Below, piece by piece: positions 1 to 5,683 of a stretch of 5,732 nucleotides of DNA. The stretch's first letter is position 1. Every line of letters starts with the position of its first letter. The notes beneath the pieces were generated by a model. The model saw only the letters and a list, made by a program, of their open reading frames with translations, searched no databases and was not told the DNA's origin. Source of the DNA: Candidatus Poribacteria bacterium. GTDB taxonomy: Bacteria; Poribacteria; WGA-4E; WGA-3G. The translations under genes were made by a program, and so were the position numbers. The stretch is taken from NCBI GenBank assembly GCA_009835515.1, contig VXXH01000614.1, positions 1 through 5,732 of the forward strand, read 5' to 3'.

Positions 1-1771
1 TTCCTGTCTTGTCAATCCGGTTGCCTTCAACAAATTCTTGGTATTCCGGCAGCAAACCGTCTGGAACCATTATACGGGAATTTGCTTCTCGCAACGCCAA
101 TAACCCCATGAAAGTTTGCATCTCCCGTGAATAATCCGGGATGAAGTCGTTGAGTGTTTGACGGAGCTCGGTTTCCGTGAAGGTATCACGCCCCTCACGT
201 TTTGCGACGTTATTCGCACGTTGGACAATCAGAAACAGATCTCGCCAAGTCAACCCGTCCGTTTCTGAACCGCCGACGAGTGCTTGGAAGTTGATGTTAC
301 CTGATGTCTGCCCGCGACAAAATATTTTTAAGATTTCCACTCTGCCGCCACTGGTGGGCGGTAGCATGATTAATTTGGTGTCGAAAACGCCGTAACGCCG
401 GAAGATTGGCGGCATTAGGTCTGGGCGTTGCGATGTCCCCACCCATATTACGCTGCCGTGCAATGACGTATCATTTATAGCATTCACGAGGGCTCGCGGG
501 AATGCCTGATCGTGCTCCTCCGGATTCATCGTCGTATGCGGGGATGCCTGCTCAATTTCATCCATAAAGACAACGGTCGGTGCGATTCCACGGATAAAAT
601 TGAGACCGGCGTTTAGGTTCCGTTCATAAGTGTTCCCGTTTTCATTGATGTTTATTGTGACTTCACCTACCTGATTAGCATAGCGGAGTTGGACGAGGGT
701 CATATTCGCTTCACCGGCGAGTACTCTTGCGGCGTAAGCCTTGCTGGTTCCAGGGGGACCCAGCAAAAGCATCCCGCGTGGCACACGGCGCAGATCTCGA
801 TTTTTCATGCCATCTGCGATATCCCGAATCGTCCGCGTTACATACCAACCATCACCAGAAGTGTTTGTGTGAGTTTCACCAAGTTCAAGCACACCGTGGC
901 TGAAGGTCTTGATACTCTCGCGCCTGTATCTAAGTAACGGTTCACCGCCTGCTTTCTGTTGCGCAGATTCTGCTTGTTTCACAACATCGTGGATGCCGAA
1001 TAAGTTCAGCCCTACCGTTTCCTGTGCCAAGGTCTCTCTTTCTTGATTATTTCCGAGGGTTTTACGCATCTGTGAAGCATCATCTGAAATGTCGTGTAGA
1101 TGTCCAATAAACTTCAAACGTTCGGCAGAGTCTGGAAACGGGATTTCTATCATAGGAATCTCTGGATTCACGATGAAATTCGGATGTATGTCAAACGTGT
1201 TATGCGTGAGGAGCAGGACAATGTGTTTATGCCTTCGGATATTAAGATCGGATGCCCAATTTTGGATCCGATTAAACAAGAGTTGTGATTCATCTTTGGC
1301 GACATTGCCCAACAAAGGATCGTTCGGGGCGAGCTGCTCCAGAAAATTGATAACCAACCCAATTTTTGTTCTGCCTTGTCCGATCAGCTTATTTAACTTG
1401 TCGTGTAACTCTTTAGAGGGCGAAGGGTCTATGTGCATGAACGGATCTTTATGAACTTCATTGAATGCCACGTTGGAATTAATTCTCCGACGTTTATTCT
1501 GTTGCTCCGCCTCTTTTTCTTCTCGCGGAAGAAGTTGTAGCATTCTCTGTGTGTTTCGCCACTGCCCAACACGCGGCAAATTAATGCCTTGTGATGTGTT
1601 ATATCCAAGGACAAGATCGCAGCCCAATATATTCAGCTGCTCCATGAGATAATCTGCAACAGGCAGATAACCGTAAACATCGTCATATAGCAAGTCATTG
1701 ACATTAAAATGGAGCAGGAATTGGTGGGCAGAACCTGCATCGTAGTGTTTTTTTATTTCATCCCAAAACAT
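1..1771 (-). CDS. Tandem AAA ATPase with degenerate P-loop, C-terminus cut by window edge
   Basis: An uninterrupted minus-strand frame of 590 codons with no stop before the window edge, so the C-terminus is missing. With M1 at 1769-1771 (MFWDEIKKHYD), residues 1 to about 260 look like a degenerate first AAA/RecA-like lobe: KIGLVINFLEQLAP resembles a Walker B strand without its acid, and HIVLLLTHNTFDI resembles a sensor-1 strand. The second lobe has P-loop GPPGTSKA at about residues 338-345 (737-760), Walker B VVFMDEIE at about 400-407 (551-574), a sensor-1-like GTSQRPD, and FRRYGVFD where the arginine fingers usually sit. The P-loop Lys is kept, but the usual G before it is S and the Mg-binding Ser/Thr after it is Ala. 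Two-lobed AAA proteins of this kind (Ycf46-like) are cytoplasmic; the substrate is unknown. The start is uncertain: ATGs at 1792 and 1894 are also in frame, but the stretch above 1792 crosses a palindrome and reads like untranslated leader. Confidence 0.88.
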   Translation of the reverse strand, partial: MFWDEIKKHYDAGSAHQFLLHFNVNDLLYDDVYGYLPVADYLMEQLNILGCDLVLGYNTSQGINLPRVGQWRNTQRMLQLLPREEKEAEQQNKRRRINSNVAFNEVHKDPFMHIDPSPSKELHDKLNKLIGQGRTKIGLVINFLEQLAPNDPLLGNVAKDESQLLFNRIQNWASDLNIRRHKHIVLLLTHNTFDIHPNFIVNPEIPMIEIPFPDSAERLKFIGHLHDISDDASQMRKTLGNNQERETLAQETVGLNLFGIHDVVKQAESAQQKAGGEPLLRYRRESIKTFSHGVLELGETHTNTSGDGWYVTRTIRDIADGMKNRDLRRVPRGMLLLGPPGTSKAYAARVLAGEANMTLVQLRYANQVGEVTININENGNTYERNLNAGLNFIRGIAPTVVFMDEIEQASPHTTMNPEEHDQAFPRALVNAINDTSLHGSVIWVGTSQRPDLMPPIFRRYGVFDTKLIMLPPTSGGRVEILKIFCRGQTSGNINFQALVGGSETDGLTWRDLFLIVQRANNVAKREGRDTFTETELRQTLNDFIPDYSREMQTFMGLLALREANSRIMVPDGLLPEYQEFVEGNRIDKTG

Positions 1772-1854
1772 TTTTTCACCGATATGCAGCATCTGGTTCG
1801 TATAGAGAAACGTGAAATAGACAGGGACTACAAAAAATATCACAAATACATTCG

Positions 1855-1880
1855 TGGACGAGGCACAGGGGCCTCGTCCA
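1855..1880. repeat. Perfect palindrome in the leader of the AAA gene
   Basis: Arms TGGACGAGGC (1855-1864) and GCCTCGTCCA (1871-1880) pair perfectly over 10 bp around the 6-base loop ACAGGG. The palindrome lies between the LamG stop codon and the likely AAA start, so on the minus strand it would form a strong hairpin in the AAA leader. Neither strand has a T-run directly after the stem, so it is not a typical intrinsic terminator. It may be a copy of a dispersed palindromic repeat or a leader regulatory structure; the sequence alone does not decide. Confidence 0.75.
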
Positions 1881-1950
1881 ACAAAAGTCACCATCTAAGA
1901 TAGACGCTAAAAAAGAAAGTGGGAGGCTTCAAAAGCGCATCTACCCTATC

Positions 1951-2739
1951 TTAAGGATGGATTTTGATATCGCCCCAAGTTGTAGTTAATTTCGCGCGAG
2001 CATCAACAGCAGTCGGCAAATCTTTCAGGGCAGCGAAATCCTCTGCGGTTAAAGCACGATTCCAGAGCCGTACCTCGTCTATCAATCCCGCGAAGACATA
2101 GTTGAGTCGGTCGCAATCCTGCCCGATTCGCCAAGGATCGTCGTTGGCATTTAGCGTGCCAGGCACCTCGCCATCTACAACGGCTTCGACATTAATATAG
2201 ATTTTCGCTGTCGAGCCGTCGTTGGTAAAACCGATATGAACCCATTCACCTGCTGGCGGGAGGTCGGTTGAGATGTCGGCTCTGCCACTCTCGGTCTCAA
2301 AGCGGAGTTTGAAAACGCCACCCTCACTAAACAGACCGTATTGCGTTCTACCGCTACAACCGCCGTGGACGGATTTACCCACAATTTGGCGTGTACCATC
2401 CCAATGCTCGGCATTGATCCAAGCCATAAACGTACATTCATTCACATTCAGAATCGGGCTACTCTCAACAGTGACGAACACGTCACTGCCTTCGCCGCCA
2501 AACTTGAGTGCCTTCCCAAATTTTCCATCAACCCACTCAGGATTATCAATCACACCATCGTGCCCGTTCCCACTTAAGTCTACGGTCAGTGTGCCTTCCC
2601 CCTCTTCGTAGGAATGATGTAAGACAAGCCCCTCCGCGAAATCAGCCGAGGCAAACGGAGTGAACAACATAAATTGTGTTACCAAGAAACACACAAATCC
2701 ACAGACGATAAATTTACGAGTCAATATTACGTTTTTCAT
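1951..2739 (-). CDS. Secreted LamG/concanavalin A-like jellyroll protein
   Basis: 262 residues. Residues 1-32 form a signal peptide: basic start MKNVILTRK, a hydrophobic core, and an ASA|DF cleavage site after residue 32. Residues 38 to about 235 match a LamG-like jellyroll (concanavalin A-like lectin/glucanase fold). Its hallmarks are DLSGNGHDG (54-62), FMAWINA (104-110), GEWVHIGFTNDG (164-175), and the closing GLIDEVRLWNRALTAEDF (218-235). Such domains usually bind carbohydrate or extracellular matrix-like partners; no catalytic motif is visible, so a binding role outside the cytoplasm is inferred. After the domain a short tail ends in KLTTTWGDIKIHP. The start is secured by a strong Shine-Dalgarno 7 bases upstream and by the signal peptide. 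The gene has its own strong promoter upstream. It is followed on the same strand by the AAA gene after a gap of about 180 bases, so co-transcription is possible but unsupported. Confidence 0.88.
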   Translation of the reverse strand: MKNVILTRKFIVCGFVCFLVTQFMLFTPFASADFAEGLVLHHSYEEGEGTLTVDLSGNGHDGVIDNPEWVDGKFGKALKFGGEGSDVFVTVESSPILNVNECTFMAWINAEHWDGTRQIVGKSVHGGCSGRTQYGLFSEGGVFKLRFETESGRADISTDLPPAGEWVHIGFTNDGSTAKIYINVEAVVDGEVPGTLNANDDPWRIGQDCDRLNYVFAGLIDEVRLWNRALTAEDFAALKDLPTAVDARAKLTTTWGDIKIHP

Positions 2740-2746
2740 GTTCTCT

Positions 2747-2752
2747 CCTCCT
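2747..2752 (-). promoter_or_regulatory. Ribosome binding site of the LamG gene
   Basis: On the minus strand AGGAGG lies 7 bases before the ATG at 2737-2739. It is a full-strength Shine-Dalgarno and fixes the start. Confidence 0.85.
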
Positions 2753-2761
2753 GTAAATATT

Positions 2762-2856
2762 AGGACTTACACAGTTACTTCATAAACCCCTGGTAAGCGG
2801 AGTTGAGGGGTTAAAAACCAAAATCTCGCGCTATATGCTAAATTCAGGTAAGTCCT
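2762..2856. repeat. MITE-like inverted-repeat element in the LamG leader
   Basis: A 95-bp segment bounded by perfect 9-bp inverted termini, AGGACTTAC (2762-2770) and GTAAGTCCT (2848-2856). A second inverted repeat sits inside it: AACCCCT (2785-2791) and AGGGGTT (2806-2812). There is no coding capacity. The left end AGGACTTACACA closely resembles the ends of the element at 4624-4705, which suggests one family of small non-autonomous elements. It lies between the LamG promoter and start codon, so it would be transcribed into the leader RNA and fold there. No clear target-site duplication is visible. Confidence 0.6.
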
Positions 2857-2867
2857 GTATAAAGGGT

Positions 2868-2897
2868 ATTATAACAGTTTTTGGGTAATCCTGTCAA
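2868..2897 (-). promoter_or_regulatory. Sigma70-type promoter for the LamG gene
   Basis: Read on the minus strand: TTGACA (2892-2897), an 18-base spacer, then TATAAT (2868-2873), both perfect consensus boxes. A TGT directly before the -10 box makes it an extended -10. Transcription would start near 2861, giving a leader of about 120 bases that contains the inverted-repeat element. It is the strongest promoter candidate in the window. Confidence 0.75.
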
Positions 2898-3085
2898 AAA
2901 AAAAGAACATTATAAACACACTGACTTTCAATTCTCCCGTAGTCTTGACTGTTAATCAACGTTTCGCGGGTAGGCACTTTGCTGTAGGATCCCCGCTGCG
3001 AAGCACTCTCGGTTGCGACACTACACAGACTGCTGAGTGTTATAAATCGACAACTGAATACCTCTGGAGAAACTCGGTTTTCACC
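2898..3085. other. Non-coding divergent spacer with two potential hairpins
   Basis: No convincing gene lies between the two divergent promoters. Two inverted repeats are visible. The first pairs GTTTCGC (2961-2967) with GCGAAGC (2998-3004), with GGG/CCC pairing inside it. The second has nested stems GTTG/CAAC (3012-3015 and 3051-3054) and ACACT/AGTGT (3018-3022 and 3036-3040). They could be a structured RNA or a copy of a dispersed repeat; neither is recognised. A weak open frame across this stretch (2945-3160) starts with TTG and lacks a ribosome binding site. Confidence 0.35.
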
Positions 3086-3114
3086 TTGACCACGAAACCA
3101 AATTCTGCTAATAT
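3086..3114 (+). promoter_or_regulatory. Sigma70-type promoter for the MATE gene
   Basis: TTGACC (3086-3091), a 17-base spacer, then TAATAT (3109-3114), preceded by TGC, which gives an extended -10. Spacing is ideal and each box is one mismatch from consensus. Transcription would start near 3121, about 106 bases upstream of the MATE ATG. Confidence 0.65.
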
Positions 3115-3226
3115 GAATAAGATCAATGCTACATTTATCGGTCTGATTTCAATCCAGTAAGACTTCGTTTGCGAATCGGTGCTAAGGGAACCCAACAGTA
3201 CGAAGCAGGAGCAACAATACGAAAAT

Positions 3227-4600
3227 ATGAAAAAAGCACGGGGCGACTTAACCCGAGGGAGTCTTCTGGGGCATTTACTACGGCTTGCAGGCCCCATAAT
3301 ACTCAGTTACATTCTCCAAGAAGCGTTTAACATCGTTGATATGATCTTTGTTGGAAGACTTGGCGCAGGTGCGATAGCGGCTGTTGGCGTAAGTGGGAAC
3401 TTAATCCGGTTAATCGGGGTCTTCTCCCTCGGCATTTCAACAGGCGCGGGGATTATGGTGGCACAGTATTTAGGTGCAAGGAACCTCGCGCAAGCCGAGC
3501 ATATCACGATGCAGTCAATCCTGTTAGCGGTTTTCTTTTCCATCGGTGTCACGCTCGTCGGTTATCCGTTGGCAGAACAAGGATTGCTTGCTGTGAGAAT
3601 GACAGATCCAGAGGTATTAAGACTCGGCACCACTTACATGCATATCATTCTCGTCGGTATTAGTACAATGTTCGTGTCAATGACCCTCGGCTCTATCTTC
3701 CGTGCTGGTGGTGATACCATCACCCCGATGGTAGTTCTCATCTTCTCAACACTGATTAACATCACACTCGATCCGTTGTTAATTTTCGGCTTATGGGGGT
3801 TTCCAAAATTGGGGGTAGCAGGTTCGGCGTATGCGACACTTATCGGACGCGGCGCGGGTGTAGTGATCCTACTCTATCTCTGTTGGAGTGGACGTGCCCC
3901 TGTTTCGCTGCGGCGCGTTCAGTATCAGGTAGACCTCGTAGAAATGCTTGACATTTTACGACTCGGCGTTTATAGTTCTATGCAAGGGTTTTGGCGGCAC
4001 ATTTCGCGACTCGGTTTCCTATGGGTCATCGGACCTTATGGCAAAACTGTCGTTGCCGCATATACGATTTGTATGCGACTTCGGATTTTGGTAATGAACC
4101 CCGGCTTCGGCATTGCGAACGCAGTCGTTCCCTTAGTCGGACAAAATTTAGGGGCGAACCAGATAGAACGCGCTGAAAAATCAACACGTGTTGCCAACCT
4201 GTTAGGTGCCGTAATTATGGCGGTGATCGGTGCCGTTTTTCTCGCTTTCCCGCAAATTTTCATTCGGATTTTCACAGCGGAGACAGATGTGATTGAAACC
4301 GGTATCGTCTATCTACGGTTTCTGTCTCCGACATTCGGATTTATCGCATTTTCACTCATTTTAGGGCGAGCACTCAATGGGGCTGGGGATACCTTCTCAC
4401 CGATGGTAATTACGCTTGCTGCACAGGTCGGTGTCGGGCTCGGACTTGTAATTCTACTTTCGCATTTCATCGGACTGAACGGCGTTTGGTTAGGGATCGC
4501 GCTCTCAAATGTCGTCCAAGGGATCGCTATGTGGTTTTGGTATCGTATTGGAAAGTGGAAGACAATCAAGCTTATTAAAAAGAAGCCGAAAACAGTGTAA
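3227..4600 (+). CDS. MATE-family multidrug/cation antiporter
   Basis: 457 residues, about the usual MATE length, with roughly twelve hydrophobic segments; an inner-membrane exporter driven by Na+ or H+ is expected. The two-fold repeat of the family is visible. The N half has RAGGDTITPM (about residues 159-168) followed by NITLDPLLIFG (178-188). The C half has NGAGDTFSPM (about 384-393). GQNLGANQIERAEKS (about 305-319) opens the C-half transport bundle, as in NorM/DinF-like proteins. It ends in a basic tail, KLIKKKPKTV. The start is taken at the ATG at 3227, giving MKKARGDLTRGSLLGHLLRL, the normal MATE opening. The same frame extends to a GTG at 3179, but that has no Shine-Dalgarno. AGGAG at 3207-3211 is 15 bases before the ATG, a longer gap than usual. 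Substrate cannot be read from sequence. The rhodanese gene follows in the same direction after 132 bases. Confidence 0.93.
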   Translation: MKKARGDLTRGSLLGHLLRLAGPIILSYILQEAFNIVDMIFVGRLGAGAIAAVGVSGNLIRLIGVFSLGISTGAGIMVAQYLGARNLAQAEHITMQSILLAVFFSIGVTLVGYPLAEQGLLAVRMTDPEVLRLGTTYMHIILVGISTMFVSMTLGSIFRAGGDTITPMVVLIFSTLINITLDPLLIFGLWGFPKLGVAGSAYATLIGRGAGVVILLYLCWSGRAPVSLRRVQYQVDLVEMLDILRLGVYSSMQGFWRHISRLGFLWVIGPYGKTVVAAYTICMRLRILVMNPGFGIANAVVPLVGQNLGANQIERAEKSTRVANLLGAVIMAVIGAVFLAFPQIFIRIFTAETDVIETGIVYLRFLSPTFGFIAFSLILGRALNGAGDTFSPMVITLAAQVGVGLGLVILLSHFIGLNGVWLGIALSNVVQGIAMWFWYRIGKWKTIKLIKKKPKTV

Positions 4601-4623
4601 GAAAGCAGGCTTTGATAACAGAT

Positions 4624-4705
4624 AGGAATTACGCAATTTTCCTGTGAACTCCTACGTATTACGGGTTTCAAGCCTCTCCCCAGCAAAGGTATTTGTGTGA
4701 GTCCT
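4624..4705. repeat. MITE-like element between the MATE and rhodanese genes
   Basis: An 82-bp segment with imperfect inverted ends. The left end is AGGAATTACGCAATT; the right end read on the other strand is AGGACTCACACAAAT, matching at 11 of 15 positions. The same end motif opens the element at 2762 (AGGACTTACACA). There is no coding capacity. It ends 12 bases before the rhodanese Shine-Dalgarno, so it occupies most of the space where a promoter or leader for that gene would lie. No target-site duplication is evident. Confidence 0.5.
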
Positions 4706-4716
4706 GACAAATTTAG

Positions 4717-4722
4717 AAGGAG
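4717..4722 (+). promoter_or_regulatory. Ribosome binding site of the rhodanese gene
   Basis: AAGGAG lies 10 bases before the ATG at 4733-4735, supporting that start. Confidence 0.75.
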
Positions 4723-4732
4723 TTGACAGACA

Positions 4733-5569
4733 ATGGAAGCCTATAAAGGCTACGAAAACCCACAACTGGTGATCTCTGCTGAAGAATTGAAACGGACACT
4801 CAATGATGGAAAATTCTGCATCGTGGATACGCGGCCGACTTATGAATATATTCGCGGACATATTCCCGGCGCACTTCATTTAGATCTCTTCGGTTTGAGC
4901 CTCATCGATACTCGCAAAGAGACCTTTGATGCCTTTATGTGGATGATGGCGTACCTGTTTCAGCAACGCGGGCTTGACCCGACAAAGCCGATTGTATGGT
5001 ATGAAGACATTTCTGGGACAAGAGCCTCACGGGGACTTTGGTTCTGTGAGTACCTCGGACATTCCGATACCCGTTTATTGGATGGCGGTTTCAGAGCATG
5101 GCTCGCAGCAGAAGGACCGATTAGTACGGAGGGAGCTGAACCACCAGAGGTGCTGCCTTTCGAGATAAATGCACAGCGCGACACTCACATGGATGCCGAC
5201 GTGATTCATGTCCTCTTAAACCGAGAAGATTTTGTGCCGCTTGACACTCGAACAGACGATGAACATTACGGCAGGGTGGCTCGCGCAGAACGAGCAGGTG
5301 CTATTCCGGGTTCTATTCACATTGAGTGGCTGAATAATCTTGATGAAGCGGGAGCGTTCAAACCGGCTGACGAACTTCGAGAGATGTATGCGGCAGTCGG
5401 TATTACCCCCGAAAAGCAAGTCATGTGCTACTGACAGGGCGGATACCGCTCTTCGCAAACCTATCTGGCGTTGCGGCTTTTGGGATATCCGAAAGTCAGT
5501 AACTACATAGGTTCGTGGAAAGAGTGGGGTGACCGGCTGGATCTGCCGGTCGAGATTCCTGAAGGTTAA
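4733..5569 (+). CDS. Two-domain rhodanese sulfurtransferase, probable selenoprotein (TGA at the catalytic Cys)
   Basis: Read through one in-frame TGA, this is 278 residues, the normal length for a tandem-rhodanese thiosulfate/3-mercaptopyruvate sulfurtransferase. The N-terminal domain (about 13-130) has [18 protein letters not shown] and LLDGGFRAW, but Glu91 (IVWYED) at the catalytic position, so it is the usual inactive domain. The C-terminal domain (about 153-270) has PLDTR (169-173), [12 protein letters not shown] (188-199), the active loop Y-[TGA234]-QGGYRSS, and the closing [12 protein letters not shown] (257-268). Homologues have Cys at position 234 (CxxGxR), where it carries the persulfide. 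The TGA sits exactly there, and 44 well-conserved codons follow to a TAA. Selenocysteine is therefore the favoured reading. A Cys also lies two residues upstream (M-C-Y-U). Alternatives are a point mutation or a base-call error of TGC/TGT to TGA. The preferred sulfur donor cannot be read from sequence. Probably cytoplasmic, as no signal peptide is seen. Confidence 0.85.
5432..5434 (+). other. Probable selenocysteine codon (TGA, residue 234)
   Basis: The only internal in-frame stop in any of the four genes here. It replaces the catalytic Cys of the rhodanese CxxGxR loop, giving Y-U-Q-G-G-Y-R, with an intact frame and conserved protein on both sides. The other genes use TGG for Trp and the two other complete genes end in TAA, so nothing points to a general reassignment of TGA. 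Confidence 0.72.
5436..5497 (+). promoter_or_regulatory. Candidate selenocysteine insertion (SECIS) region, not conclusive
   Basis: Three hairpins can be drawn in the mRNA after the UGA. The first (5436-5452) is AGGGCGG paired with CCGCUCU around loop AUA, a 7-bp stem that starts 2 bases after the UGA. The second (5454-5475) is CGCAA paired with UUGCG, with a 12-base loop beginning 25 bases after the UGA. The third (5475-5497) is a 9-bp stem GGCUUUUGG/CCGAAAGUC with loop GAUAU, which begins with G as bacterial SECIS loops usually do. Bacterial SECIS loops normally lie about 16-37 bases after the UGA. The first is too close, the third too far at about 50, and the second lacks an early loop G. 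These assignments were made by eye. Confidence 0.3.
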
Positions 5570-5595
5570 AGGTTACAGCACACTTAAAGTCCCCT

Positions 5596-5683
5596 TGATA
5601 AGGGGGATTTAGGGGGTTTATAGTGAATTTTGTAATGGTTTATACATTTGCTCAGGACTTAACCCCCCTAACCCCCCTTATCA
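5596..5683. repeat. Imperfect long inverted repeat of C/G tracts downstream of the rhodanese gene
   Basis: The left arm at 5596-5618 (TGATAAGGGGG followed by TTTAGGGGGTT-like sequence) pairs with the right arm at 5661-5683 (AACCCCCC, then CCCCCCTTATCA) across about 42 bases. A tight inner hairpin, CCCCTT-GAT-AAGGGG (5592-5606), overlaps the left arm. It begins about 25 bases after the rhodanese stop and could act as a transcript-end structure, although no T-run follows. C/G-tract repeats of this style are common dispersed intergenic repeats in some bacteria. AGGACTTA (5654-5661) echoes the end motif of the two other elements. Confidence 0.6.

Noticed and set aside
1089..1454. Plus-strand ORF of 121 codons, and others within 177-1903
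   Set aside because: They lie opposite the AAA gene, whose frame is intact throughout and carries Walker motifs; these are shadows.
1772..1894. Longer AAA protein starting at the ATG at 1894
   Set aside because: The added residues cross the palindrome, contain a run of hydrophobic residues unlike the rest of the protein, and have no Shine-Dalgarno. The family-like sequence begins near MFWDEIKKHYD.
1895..1953. CTAAGATAG/CTATCTTA inverted repeat as a LamG terminator
   Set aside because: Only 8 bp over a 42-base gap, overlapping the stop codon, with no T-run after the stem.
2945..3160. Small plus-strand ORF of 71 codons
   Set aside because: TTG start, no Shine-Dalgarno, no recognisable motif, and it overlaps the MATE promoter and inverted repeats.
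3179..3226. MATE start at the GTG at 3179
   Set aside because: No ribosome binding site, and the 16 extra polar residues are not MATE-like, whereas ATG 3227 gives the normal opening.
4602..4613. AAAGC-AG-GCTTT as a terminator of the MATE gene
   Set aside because: A two-base loop is too tight, the stem is short and no T-run follows.
4733..5434. Rhodanese as a 233-residue protein ending at the TGA, or a pseudogene
   Set aside because: The truncated product would lack the catalytic loop and the last part of the domain, yet the downstream frame is fully conserved with no second lesion. A TGA exactly on the catalytic Cys codon is better explained by selenocysteine. A base error remains possible.
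5432..5434. TGA reassigned genome-wide as Trp or Gly
   Set aside because: The position is Cys in the family, the other genes here use TGG and GGN normally, and none contains an internal TGA.
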